DNA of 10,745 bases from Oscillospiraceae bacterium (GCA_009785655.1 WQVW01000027.1:1-10745), one strand, 5' to 3'. Positions 1-6,691 are shown, counted from the first letter of the stretch. Translations and numbers: made by a program. The notes: a model not told the origin generated them from the letters alone.

Positions 1-412
1 CGAACAAGCCGTTCTGTGCGGCGGCGTGACGGCACTGATGAAAGCCGGATTTGAAACGTTGGTCGAAGCCGGATATCAACCGGAAAGTGCCTATTTTGAA
101 TGTGTACATGAGATGAAGCTAATTATAGATCTCGTCGTAAAAGGTGGACTTTCCGGCATGAGATATTCAATCAGCGACACTGCTGAATACGGTGACTACT
201 CTATCGGCAACCGTATTATCACGGAAGAAACGAAAAAAGAGATGAAAAAAGTCCTGACCGAAGTGCAGAACGGTGAGTTCGCCAGAGACTGGATTTTAGA
301 AAATAAAGCCGGCAGAGCGTCTTTCCTCGCCAAACGCAGGATGGAAACGGAACATCAAGTCGAAACCGTCGGTGCGGAACTGCGTGCTAAGATGAACTGG
401 AAAAAGGATTAA
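1..412 (+). CDS. ilvC: Ketol-acid reductoisomerase, C-terminal part (partial)
   Basis: This is the 3' end of ilvC; the gene begins upstream of the window and the reading frame is open from base 2, giving about 136 residues. The enzyme performs the NADPH- and Mg-dependent isomeroreduction of 2-acetolactate or 2-aceto-2-hydroxybutyrate in Val/Leu/Ile synthesis, in the cytosol. What is seen is the knotted C-terminal domain. GEQAVLCGG-like residues (EQAVLCGG) stand at the very start, with the metal-binding Glu in the first codon. FECVHEMK at about bases 95-115 carries the two further acidic metal ligands. RYSISDTAEYGD at about 164-200 holds the substrate-binding Ser. The end (ELRAKMNW near the C-terminus) fits a class I (short) enzyme of about 330-340 residues. 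It lies 15 bp ahead of the next gene and is presumably co-transcribed with ilvD, ilvA and ridA. The family assignment is secure; the promoter and any leader lie outside the window. Confidence 0.97.
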   Translation, partial: EQAVLCGGVTALMKAGFETLVEAGYQPESAYFECVHEMKLIIDLVVKGGLSGMRYSISDTAEYGDYSIGNRIITEETKKEMKKVLTEVQNGEFARDWILENKAGRASFLAKRRMETEHQVETVGAELRAKMNWKKD

Positions 413-427
413 GGGGCGAGCGATACC

Positions 428-889
428 ATGAGACGCTCTGATAGAGAAATAGCAAATTGGGACGAATTGGTGGATGTACTTCAACGTGCGAATACAATTA
501 GGTTAGGCGTACACGGAGACCCGTATCCGTATGTGGTTCCCATGTCCTTCGGCATTGAGGCGCGCGACGGGCAAATTGAGTTGTATATTCATGGCGCAAA
601 CATGGGATTAAAACATACATTGCTGGATAAAAATAACAATGTGTGTATTGAGGCTGACATTTTTCATCGATATACTGAAACACAAACGGGGCTTACCACC
701 GAGTACGAAAGTGTTATCGGGTTCGGCGTGGCGGATGTGATCTGTGATGAGGAAGCTGTTAAAGGGCTTGACTTAATATGCTCCCATTGCGGTTTTCATG
801 GGTACACATATGATACAGCTGTGTTGTCCCACATGCGTGTATATAAAATTACGCTGTCATCTATTACCGGGAAGAGACGGTTTGTTTAA
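428..889 (+). CDS. NimA-like pyridoxamine 5'-phosphate oxidase-fold flavoprotein
   Basis: A 153-residue split-barrel protein of the pyridoxamine 5'-phosphate oxidase superfamily, closest in pattern to the nitroimidazole-resistance (Nim) and FMN-binding subgroup. Visible family features are the N-terminal helix, then IRLGVHGDPYPYVVPMSFG (residues 24-42), ELYIHGANMGLKHTLL (51-66) with the conserved His55, NNVCIEAD (70-77), YESVIGFGVADVI (about 93-105) and a C-terminal ITGKRRF. Members bind FMN or a related cofactor and some reduce nitro-drugs, but the natural substrate of most is unknown, so no reaction is assigned. The start ATG follows AAGGGG (411-416) at 11 bp. It sits 15 bp after ilvC and 30 bp before the chosen ilvD start, so it is probably part of the ilv operon. 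Sampled lines are poorer in GC than ilvD (20/60 at 601-660 against 39/60 at 1501-1560), which hints at later insertion. The family call is firm; the role is unknown. Confidence 0.88.
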   Translation: MRRSDREIANWDELVDVLQRANTIRLGVHGDPYPYVVPMSFGIEARDGQIELYIHGANMGLKHTLLDKNNNVCIEADIFHRYTETQTGLTTEYESVIGFGVADVICDEEAVKGLDLICSHCGFHGYTYDTAVLSHMRVYKITLSSITGKRRFV

Positions 890-902
890 AACTTTTGACG
901 TG

Positions 903-910
903 AAAAGAGG
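903..910 (+). promoter_or_regulatory. Ribosome binding site that decides the ilvD start
   Basis: AAAAGAGG ends directly against the upstream in-frame TTG at 911, leaving no usable spacing, but stands 9 bp before the second in-frame TTG at 920. This favours initiation at 920. The resulting N-terminus, MRSDAIKVGAERAP, matches the usual start of short IlvD proteins (RSD followed by ERAPHR-like residues). Confidence 0.7.
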
Positions 911-919
911 TTGAAGTTA

Positions 920-2566
920 TTGAGAAGTGATGCGATAAAAGTCGGCGCGGAGCGTGCGCCGCAGAGGGCTCTTTTGAAATCTATGGGATACACCGATGGG
1001 CAGTTGAAGAAGCCGCTGATCGGTGTGGTAAATTCGTTTAATGAGATTGCACCGGGGCATATCCATCTGCAAACGATTGCCCGGGCGGTCAAAGACGGTG
1101 TGTTGCAAAGCGGGGGATTGCCGGTAGAATTTAATACAATCGGCGTGTGTGACGGACTAGCGATGGGGCATGAGGGTATGCGGTACTCCCTGTCCTCGCG
1201 TGAGGTGATCACAGACAGCATTGAGTGCATGGTGCGCGCCCACGCGATGGATGCGCTGGTGTTTATACCGAACTGCGACAAGATTGTTCCGGCGATGCTG
1301 ATGGCGGCGGCGCGGCTGAATTTGCCTGCGGTATTCGTTTCCGGCGGGCCGATGTTGTCGGACGACGGGCTGGATCTCAACAGCGTTTTTGAGGCTGTTG
1401 GTGCGCATAAAGCCGGGAAGATTGACGACGAGGAGCTGTTGAGAATCGAAGACGGCGCGTGTCCCGGATGCGGTTCATGCTCTGGCATGTTCACGGCAAA
1501 CTCGATGAACTGCCTGTGTGAGGCACTGGGAATCGCGCTGCCCGGCAATGGCACGGTGCCGGCCGTTTATGCGGGCAGAATCAGACTGGCCAAAACAGCC
1601 GGTGAAACGATTATGGAACTGTTCAACAAGAACATCAGGCCGTCCGACATCATGACGGCGACGGCGTTGCGTAATGCGCTGGCGATCGACATGGCACTCG
1701 GCTGTTCGACGAATTCCGTGCTGCACTTGCTGTCTATAGCTAATGAGCTGGGACATCCGCTGGACTTGAAAATGATCAATGAGATCAGTGCCAAGACGCC
1801 GAATCTATGCAAACTGGCTCCAGCCGGGCCGCACCATATACAAGAGCTGTATTTCGCCGGCGGCGTATACGCCGTGATTCGTGAGCTGATAAACGCCGGA
1901 TTGATGGACGGCAGTGCGCTGACCGTCTCGGGACAAACCCTCGGCGAGGCGGTGGAAAACGCGAAGATCAAAAACCCGGAAGTTATCAGAACGTGCGCGG
2001 AGCCATATTCAGCCACCGGCGGGATTGCCGTGTTGTTCGGCAACCTGGCACAACGCGGGTCGGTGGTCAAACGCAGTGCGGTTCGGCCTGACATGTTGAA
2101 ATTTACCGGCACAGCCAGGGTGTTCGATTCCGAGGAGGATGGCATAAAAGCCATATACGGTGGCGAGATCAAGAAAGGCAACGTGGTGGTCATCCGCTAT
2201 GAAGGCCCAGCCGGCGGCCCGGGAATGCGCGAAATGCTGGGGCCGACGTCGGCGATTGCCGGAATGGGTTTGGATGCTGATGTGGCACTGATCACCGACG
2301 GCAGGTTTTCCGGCGCGACACGCGGAGCCGCGATCGGTCATATCTCGCCGGAAGCCGCGGCTGGCGGGCTGATCGCCTATGTGAAAGACGGCGACAAAAT
2401 CAGCATAGATATTGATAACTACTCAATTGAACTTCATGTTGACGAAGAGGATCTGCATAAAAGGCGCGAGACGATGGAAATCAAGATAAAGAAAGACCTT
2501 CACGGGTATATCAAGCGTTACGCCAGATCAGTTTCGTCGGCGGACACGGGTGCGGTGATTATGTGA
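920..2566 (+). CDS. ilvD: Dihydroxy-acid dehydratase
   Basis: IlvD dehydrates 2,3-dihydroxyisovalerate and 2,3-dihydroxy-3-methylvalerate to the 2-keto acids, the step after IlvC. From the TTG at 920 it has 548 residues, a normal full length. Iron-sulfur ligand motifs are visible: GVCDGLAMGHEG with Cys77, PNCDKIVPAM with Cys119, and GACPGCGSCSGMFTANSMN starting with Cys181. The C-terminal half carries the signature DGRFSGATRGAAIGHISPEA with the likely catalytic Ser464. The first domain also holds VNSFNEIAPGHIHL. A three-codon longer start at 911 is possible but has a ribosome site with no spacing. The stop codon overlaps the first base of the ilvA ATG (TGATG), so translation of the two is likely coupled. 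Long open frames on the opposite strand are by-products of its GC-rich codon use. Identity is certain; whether the cluster is [2Fe-2S] or [4Fe-4S] cannot be read from the sequence with confidence. Confidence 0.98.
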   Translation: MRSDAIKVGAERAPQRALLKSMGYTDGQLKKPLIGVVNSFNEIAPGHIHLQTIARAVKDGVLQSGGLPVEFNTIGVCDGLAMGHEGMRYSLSSREVITDSIECMVRAHAMDALVFIPNCDKIVPAMLMAAARLNLPAVFVSGGPMLSDDGLDLNSVFEAVGAHKAGKIDDEELLRIEDGACPGCGSCSGMFTANSMNCLCEALGIALPGNGTVPAVYAGRIRLAKTAGETIMELFNKNIRPSDIMTATALRNALAIDMALGCSTNSVLHLLSIANELGHPLDLKMINEISAKTPNLCKLAPAGPHHIQELYFAGGVYAVIRELINAGLMDGSALTVSGQTLGEAVENAKIKNPEVIRTCAEPYSATGGIAVLFGNLAQRGSVVKRSAVRPDMLKFTGTARVFDSEEDGIKAIYGGEIKKGNVVVIRYEGPAGGPGMREMLGPTSAIAGMGLDADVALITDGRFSGATRGAAIGHISPEAAAGGLIAYVKDGDKISIDIDNYSIELHVDEEDLHKRRETMEIKIKKDLHGYIKRYARSVSSADTGAVIM

Positions 2567-3777
2567 TGGAAGTGACTGATCTTACCTTGGAAAAAGTTTA
2601 TCAGGCCGCGCATGTATTGAAACCGGTTGCGCGGAAGACAAGTGTGATTCGTGCGGTTAATATCGCGCCTGATTGTGAGCTTTATCTAAAAGCGGAAAAT
2701 TTGCAAGTCACCGGTGCGTTTAAGGTTCGCGGGGCGTATTATAAGATGTCCATGCTGACCGAGGAAGAAAAGGCACGGGGCGTTGTGGCCTGCTCTGCCG
2801 GGAATCACGCGCAGGGTGTCGCGTTGGCGGCGAAAGAAAACGGCATTAAATCGACCATTTTTGTCCCCAGTGCCGCGCCGATTTCAAAAATCGAGGCGGC
2901 CCGAAGCTACGGCTCTGAAATCCGGCTGGTAAACGGTGTATATGACGATGCATATAACGCGGCGATAGAATATCTAGAGGAATCCAACGCCGTTTTTGTC
3001 CATCCGTTTGAGGATGTGGATGTCATCGCGGGGCAGGGTACGATAGGGCTGGAGATTTTAGAGCAATTGCCGGAGGTAGAGGCCATCATCGCCCCGGTCG
3101 GCGGCGGCGGCCTGATATCCGGCATTGCATACGCCGTGAAAAAGCTGAAACCCTCCTGCAAGATCTACGGCGTCCAAGCCGCCGGGGCGGGGAGCATGTC
3201 GAAGTCGTTTGAGGAGAATGAACTCACCACCCTCAACAGAGTGTTGACGTTTGCCGATGGTATTGCGGTAAAATCTCCGGGTAAAATGACATTCTCGTTA
3301 TGCGCTGAATACGTTGACGAAATCGTCACGGTGACCGATGACGAGATAGCGACTGCCATTCTGACGTTGATGGAAAAGCAAAAACTTGTGACAGAGGGCG
3401 CGGGTGCGGTGTCTGTCGCCGCTGTTATGTTCGGCAAACTGCCGATTGCGGGCAAAAAATGCGTGTCGATCGTCTCTGGCGGGAACATTGACGTGAATAT
3501 CCTCTCCCGCGTGATCAACCGCGGATTGACGACGACCGGCAGATTGACAGAACTCACGATTGAAATGCGGGACATGCCGGGGCAGCTCAGTACCGTATCG
3601 GGTATCGTCTCTGATTTAGGTGCGAACGTTGTGAAAGTCAGGCACGATCCGGCAGGGGAGAACTCTGATATAAACAGCTGCGTCCTGCATCTCAGCATGG
3701 AGACAAAAAATCTGGATCATTTGCAGGAGATAAAAAAAGCGATGGCAAACGCGGGATATAAAATCCTAAAAGATTGA
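2566..3777 (+). CDS. ilvA: Threonine ammonia-lyase, medium form with ACT domain
   Basis: A PLP enzyme that deaminates threonine to 2-ketobutyrate (through aminocrotonate and imine intermediates), committing threonine to isoleucine synthesis. It has 403 residues from the ATG at 2566; a GTG at 2563 adds one residue. The catalytic fold-type II domain (about 1-320) shows TGAFKVRGAYYK with the PLP-binding Lys53, SAGNHAQGVA, the glycine-rich phosphate loop APVGGGGLISG, and SGGNIDVN near its end. The last about 75 residues (ELTIEMRDMPGQLSTVSGIV onward) are a single ACT domain. This is the roughly 400-residue TdcB-like architecture with one ACT domain, not the about 510-residue form with two regulatory domains. 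The ACT domain implies amino-acid feedback, probably isoleucine, but the ligand is inferred. The start overlaps the ilvD stop by one base, and ridA follows 15 bp downstream. No strong ribosome site of its own is seen, in keeping with coupled translation. Confidence 0.95.
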   Translation: MEVTDLTLEKVYQAAHVLKPVARKTSVIRAVNIAPDCELYLKAENLQVTGAFKVRGAYYKMSMLTEEEKARGVVACSAGNHAQGVALAAKENGIKSTIFVPSAAPISKIEAARSYGSEIRLVNGVYDDAYNAAIEYLEESNAVFVHPFEDVDVIAGQGTIGLEILEQLPEVEAIIAPVGGGGLISGIAYAVKKLKPSCKIYGVQAAGAGSMSKSFEENELTTLNRVLTFADGIAVKSPGKMTFSLCAEYVDEIVTVTDDEIATAILTLMEKQKLVTEGAGAVSVAAVMFGKLPIAGKKCVSIVSGGNIDVNILSRVINRGLTTTGRLTELTIEMRDMPGQLSTVSGIVSDLGANVVKVRHDPAGENSDINSCVLHLSMETKNLDHLQEIKKAMANAGYKILKD

Positions 3778-3792
3778 CAGGAGGTATGCCAC

Positions 3793-4167
3793 ATGGCAAA
3801 AATCATATATTCAGAAAACGCGCCTGAACCGATCGGGCCGTACTCACAGGCGATTTTGGTCGGGAACACACTATACTGCTCCGGCGCAGTTCCGCTTGAT
3901 CCTGTGACCGGCGATGTCGTTGGGGGTGCCATCGAAGCACAGACGGAACAGGTGATGAAAAACATATCCGCAGTGCTGGCAGCGGCGGGTGCCGATTTCA
4001 CTGCCGTGGTCAAGACCACCTGTTTCCTGAAATCCATGGACGACTTCGCAGCGTTTAACGGCATCTACGCAAAATATTTCACCGGCAAGCCCGCGAGGTC
4101 TTGCGTTGAGGTGTCGAGATTGCCGAAAGACGTGCTGGTGGAGATTGAGGTCATAGCGGTGGTGTAG
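3793..4167 (+). CDS. ridA: RidA family 2-iminobutanoate/2-iminopropanoate deaminase
   Basis: A 124-residue RidA (YjgF/YER057c/UK114) protein. It hydrolyses reactive enamine/imine intermediates released by PLP enzymes, above all the 2-aminocrotonate/2-iminobutanoate made by IlvA, and so speeds 2-ketobutyrate formation and protects PLP enzymes from damage. Family marks are APEPIGPYSQAI near the N-terminus, LYCSGAVPLDPVTG, VVKTTCFLKSMDDFAAFNGIYAKYF, and the C-terminal PARSCVEVSRLPKDVLVEIE. The last block holds the conserved Arg that binds the substrate carboxylate, followed by the Glu of EIEVIA. A good AGGAGGT site (3779-3785) stands 7 bp before the ATG. Position directly after ilvA fits its partner role. 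No classical terminator follows; a palindromic repeat lies 24 bp after the stop. It could only be another Rid subfamily by detailed alignment; the Arg and the ilvA neighbour support RidA proper. Confidence 0.95.
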   Translation: MAKIIYSENAPEPIGPYSQAILVGNTLYCSGAVPLDPVTGDVVGGAIEAQTEQVMKNISAVLAAAGADFTAVVKTTCFLKSMDDFAAFNGIYAKYFTGKPARSCVEVSRLPKDVLVEIEVIAVV

Positions 4168-4191
4168 GGATGATAGATAATAGACGAGGGT

Positions 4192-4326
4192 CAAAACACC
4201 CGGCTGGAGCGGAGCCACCCTCTTTACAAAAGAGGGCAAAGACGTGGGCTTTATAGATACAGCTCCATCCATCGTCCCAGCCCTCTTTGGTAAAGAGGGT
4301 GCCTACCGCAGTCGGCGGGTGTTTTG
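4192..4326. repeat. 135-bp palindromic intergenic element (MITE/REP-like)
   Basis: Two arms form a long imperfect inverted repeat: left 4192-4236 and right 4281-4326. Read as its reverse complement, the right arm matches the left nearly throughout, with shared outer ends CAAAACACCCG, a diverged middle (GGCTGGAGCGGAGCCA against CCGACTGCGGTAGGCA, two bases longer) and a shared inner CCCTCTTTAC/CAAAAGAGGG block. Each arm also contains its own hairpin (4218-4236 and 4281-4299, CCCTCTTT paired with AAAGAGGG). The centre (4237-4280) is not symmetric. No coding sequence and no clear target-site duplication are seen. Composition and nested hairpins resemble the non-autonomous palindromic repeats common between genes in gut Clostridia; this likeness is from memory. 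It may also end or stabilise the ilv transcript, but there is no canonical stem plus T-tract. Confidence 0.75.
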
Positions 4327-4352
4327 TCTTTAACGCAGGAAACTTATATTAT
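4324..4352 (+). promoter_or_regulatory. Weak candidate promoter for leader ORF and methyltransferase
   Basis: TTGTCT (4324-4329) and TATTAT (4347-4352) are 17 bp apart. The -35 half overlaps the outer end of the palindromic element. Transcription would begin close to 4359, inside the leader ORF's ribosome site, which is awkward, so this is only tentative. Confidence 0.28.
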
Positions 4353-4369
4353 TTGGAGGAGGTGGTTGT

Positions 4370-4474
4370 ATGAATAAAAGCGATATTGGTGATATTACCC
4401 CGATTGAAAAATTCAAAATTAAAAGGAGATGCTTTTATGAGTTACAACCCCGAAATACCGAGAAGCCGGTATGA
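4370..4474 (+). CDS. Small leader ORF (34 aa) overlapping the methyltransferase start
   Basis: An ATG at 4370 stands 6-7 bp behind a very strong GGAGGAGGTGG stretch (4355-4364) and opens 34 codons (beginning MNKSDIGDITPIEKF) that end at 4472-4474. It overlaps the first 38 bases of the methyltransferase in another frame. The peptide is hydrophilic, without signal or membrane segment, and I do not recognise a family. Two readings are possible. It may be a leader peptide whose translation governs the downstream gene: bases 4374-4381 (ATAAAAGC) are exactly complementary to 4431-4438 (GCTTTTAT), which covers the start of the methyltransferase ATG. Or it may be the surviving N-terminus of a truncated older gene. 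The ribosome site is the main evidence for translation. Confidence 0.45.
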   Translation: MNKSDIGDITPIEKFKIKRRCFYELQPRNTEKPV

Positions 4475-5273
4475 CAATTATGGCGACCGTGAATGGACAC
4501 GACTTGAAAGAGACGGACATGGCGAACTTTTGTATCATGTTCATCTTGATATTTTGAAGCGTTATATTAAACCAGCTGATAAAGTTTTAGAAGTTGGTGC
4601 GGGCTCAGGAAGATACACAAAGGATATTGTTGCAATGTGTGATGAATTAACCGTTGCAGACATATCCAGTCATCAAATTGAGTTCAATAAGTCCAAAATG
4701 CGCGAACTGTCATTGATCGACAGAATAGAGGCATACCATGTTTTAGACGTTCTTGATATGAGTGTTTTTCAAGCTTCTTCTTTTGATTGCGTTGTCTGTA
4801 TAGGTGGTGTAATCAATTATCTTTTGGACAAAGAGAAAGACGGGATACAAGAACTTCTAAGAGTATTAAAACCAGATGGTATATTGATTGTTGGGGTCAT
4901 GAGTTTCATTGGTGCATCGCTTTATTATCTTGAGGGCATCAGACATGAAAAAGACATATCTGGAATTGAAGCCACAGGGTGGATTTTTGATACAGGCTTG
5001 CAAGACGGAGTGCATTATCCGTCTAAAGATAAGCACTACGTACATATGATGAGAAGTGCCGAAATGGATGCTTTGTTTGCTCAGTTTTCCGTAAAGGTTC
5101 AAGAACGAAGCTCTGCGGGTTTGTATACGCAAGCAGGGGATACCGCTTTAGAAAATGCCCGTAATGACAAAGAACTTTGGAAACTAATTATCGAAAAAGA
5201 AATTGAGTTTACAAAATTACAAGGTACTCTTGATTGCGGAATGAATATCATCTATGTTGTGCAAAAGTTGTAA
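4437..5273 (+). CDS. Class I SAM-dependent methyltransferase
   Basis: A 278-residue methyltransferase with a Rossmann-type SAM-binding core. Motif I is VLEVGAGSGRYT (residues 50-61), followed by the acidic ADIS after the second strand, then DRIEAYHVLDVLDM, FDCVVCIGGVINYLL (motif IV region) and ELLRVLKPDGILIVGVM (motifs V-VI). The N-terminal 45 residues and the C-terminal half after about residue 165 are family-specific. No Erm, rRNA-type or DNA-type catalytic motif (such as NPPY or DPPY) is visible, so the substrate is unknown; small molecules are the most common targets of this fold. The ATG at 4437 is chosen for AAAAGGAG (4421-4428) at 8 bp; an in-frame TTG at 4386 lacks a ribosome site. 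The gene is clearly AT-rich (23 of 60 bases G or C at 4561-4620) compared with the ilv genes, and it follows a palindromic repeat, both consistent with horizontal acquisition. No clear terminator follows. Confidence 0.9.
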   Translation: MSYNPEIPRSRYDNYGDREWTRLERDGHGELLYHVHLDILKRYIKPADKVLEVGAGSGRYTKDIVAMCDELTVADISSHQIEFNKSKMRELSLIDRIEAYHVLDVLDMSVFQASSFDCVVCIGGVINYLLDKEKDGIQELLRVLKPDGILIVGVMSFIGASLYYLEGIRHEKDISGIEATGWIFDTGLQDGVHYPSKDKHYVHMMRSAEMDALFAQFSVKVQERSSAGLYTQAGDTALENARNDKELWKLIIEKEIEFTKLQGTLDCGMNIIYVVQKL

Positions 5274-5307
5274 ATTTCGCAATCTCACACAACAACCAAC
5301 GCCACAC

Positions 5308-5336
5308 TTGAAATTGACCACAAATCCTGATATAGT
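5308..5336 (+). promoter_or_regulatory. Sigma-A-type promoter of the FAD oxidoreductase gene
   Basis: TTGAAA (5308-5313) and TATAGT (5331-5336) are separated by exactly 17 bp, and TG at 5328-5329 gives an extended -10 (TGATATAGT). Transcription should start near 5343, about 26 bases before the ATG at 5369. This makes the oxidoreductase a separate unit from the methyltransferase. Confidence 0.65.
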
Positions 5337-5368
5337 ATCCGTAAGATGAAATTTTGGGAGGACAAAAA

Positions 5369-6607
5369 ATGAGCTTTATTTTAGAGCCGCAACGGCAGTT
5401 GAATGTCGACTCTTCCTGCGATGTGCTTGTCGCCGGGGGCGGAATCGCCGGGATTGCCGCTGCGATGGCTGCTGCGCGGGCGGGCAAAAAAGTCACGCTG
5501 GTTGAGCGCGAATACGCCCTGGGCGGCATGGCAACGCTGGGGCTTATAACAATCTACCTGCCGCTGTGCGACGGGGAAGGGAATCAACTGATCTACGGTA
5601 TTGCCGAAGAGCTGTTGAAACTCTCAATCAAGCATGTGGTTGAGGCGAATTATCCGAAAGCCTGGATCGAAGGCGGTAGTCTTGAGGAGCGCAAAAAAAG
5701 CCGATATGTTGTGCAGTATAACCCGCACCTGTTCGCCCTGAGTGCAGAGGAACTGCTGTTAGACCTTGGCGTCACGATATTGTACGGAACACTGATCGCC
5801 TCCGTGGCCAAAGAAGGCGACTTCATCAGCCATGTTGTGGTTGAGAATAAATCAGGCAGATCCGCCATTGCCGTGGAATCGGTGATTGACGCCACCGGAG
5901 ACGCGGATATCTGTGCAATGGCCGGCGCGAAAACGGCGCTGCACGGCCGCGGGAATGGACTGGCCAGCTGGTATTACTACTTCACACAAGGTAAGGTATC
6001 ACTGAAAATGTTCGGATTGGCCGATCTTCCGCCCAGCAAATTGCAAGAAAAGGGACAGGGAAATGATCCGTATAAAGCGGCGAAAGTCGCAAGTCTTGAT
6101 GAGAATGTACGTTTTTCCGGCGTAGACGGTGAGGAACTCAGCCAAGCAGTAATCGCGGCGCACAAAAAGATGTATGAAGACTTGTTAAAATTCCACGCTG
6201 AGGATGATACATATGTGCCGGTGACGATATCGACAATCCCGCTGGTGCGCATGTCACGCCGCCTTTGCGGGGCATATACGATGGATGAGTCTGAGGAGCG
6301 GAAATTTTTCCCAGACAGCATCGGCTTAACCGGGGATTGGCGCAAAAAAGGCCCAGCGTTTGAAATCCCGTTTGGTACGCTGTACGGCAACGAGGTGAAG
6401 AATCTGCTGGCGGCGGGCAGGGATATTTCAGTAACGGACGCCATGTGGGACATCACCCGCGTAATCCCGACGTGCGCCGTGACAGGCGAGGCCGCCGGAG
6501 TCGCCGCCGCGATGGGCAATGATTTCACGAAGACAGATATCAAAGCGCTGCAAGAGCGACTGATCGCCAACGGCGTCAAGCTGCATGTCAGCGATGTCTA
6601 TAAATAG
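5369..6607 (+). CDS. FAD-dependent oxidoreductase (FAD_oxidored-type)
   Basis: A 412-residue flavoprotein. The N-terminal dinucleotide-binding fold is clear: CDVLVAGGGIAGIAAAMAAA (residues 17-36, GxGxxG) followed by KKVTLVERE with Glu47 for the adenosine ribose, then LGGMATLG. A second FAD-contact strand, SVIDATGDADICAMAGA, lies near residues 175-192. The C-terminal block NLLAAGRDISVTDAMWDITRVIPTCAVTGEAAGVAAAM closes the FAD site in the manner of the FAD_oxidored (PF12831-like) family. The substrate is not identifiable. There is no signal peptide, so it is cytosolic. The ATG at 5369 follows GGGAGG (5356-5361) at 7 bp; an in-frame TTG at 5354 overlaps that site and is rejected. It has its own upstream promoter and a strong terminator downstream, and looks like a single-gene unit. 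Family confidence is high, function low. Confidence 0.9.
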   Translation: MSFILEPQRQLNVDSSCDVLVAGGGIAGIAAAMAAARAGKKVTLVEREYALGGMATLGLITIYLPLCDGEGNQLIYGIAEELLKLSIKHVVEANYPKAWIEGGSLEERKKSRYVVQYNPHLFALSAEELLLDLGVTILYGTLIASVAKEGDFISHVVVENKSGRSAIAVESVIDATGDADICAMAGAKTALHGRGNGLASWYYYFTQGKVSLKMFGLADLPPSKLQEKGQGNDPYKAAKVASLDENVRFSGVDGEELSQAVIAAHKKMYEDLLKFHAEDDTYVPVTISTIPLVRMSRRLCGAYTMDESEERKFFPDSIGLTGDWRKKGPAFEIPFGTLYGNEVKNLLAAGRDISVTDAMWDITRVIPTCAVTGEAAGVAAAMGNDFTKTDIKALQERLIANGVKLHVSDVYK

Positions 6608-6629
6608 GCGGTAAATCTCATGTAAAAAG

Positions 6630-6668
6630 ATACGGCGCGCCCTTTGTTATGGGCGTGCCGTATTTTGT
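6630..6668 (+). terminator. Rho-independent terminator after the FAD oxidoreductase
   Basis: ATACGGCGCGCCC (6630-6642) pairs along its full 13 bases with GGGCGTGCCGTAT (6651-6663), with one G-U pair, around an 8-base loop. A short T-rich run (TATTTTG) follows. It separates the oxidoreductase from the MerR unit. Confidence 0.88.
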
Positions 6669-6691
6669 GCATGGAAAAGTGAAAAAAGTTA

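Noticed and set aside
886..2341. Long open frames on the minus strand (up to 222 and 208 codons) opposite ilvD
   Set aside because: They lie entirely over a certain, conserved gene, show no recognisable domain, and arise from GC-rich third positions in ilvD codons.
3165..3698. 177-codon minus-strand frame opposite ilvA
   Set aside because: It is opposite the well-conserved ilvA coding sequence, with no domain and no ribosome site of note.
4192..4326. CRISPR array or tandem repeat
   Set aside because: There are only two arms and they are inverted, not direct, repeats with no regular spacers.
4218..4330. Intrinsic terminator for the ilv operon
   Set aside because: The hairpins in the palindromic element are not followed by a proper T-tract; only a weak CCGC/GCGG stem precedes TGTTTTG, so termination here is not claimed.
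4386..4436. Longer N-terminus for the methyltransferase from a TTG at 4386
   Set aside because: No ribosome site precedes it, whereas AAAAGGAG is ideally placed for the ATG at 4437.
4370..5273. Erm-type leader-peptide attenuation of an rRNA methyltransferase
   Set aside because: The layout is suggestive, but the methyltransferase lacks Erm/KsgA motifs and no stack of alternative hairpins hiding the ribosome site is seen.
5314..5336. TTGACC (5314-5319) as -35 for TATAGT (5331-5336)
   Set aside because: The spacing is only 11 bp; TTGAAA at 5308 gives 17 bp.
5977..6579. 200-codon minus-strand frame opposite the FAD oxidoreductase
   Set aside because: The plus-strand protein has clear FAD-binding motifs over the same bases; the opposite frame is a by-product.
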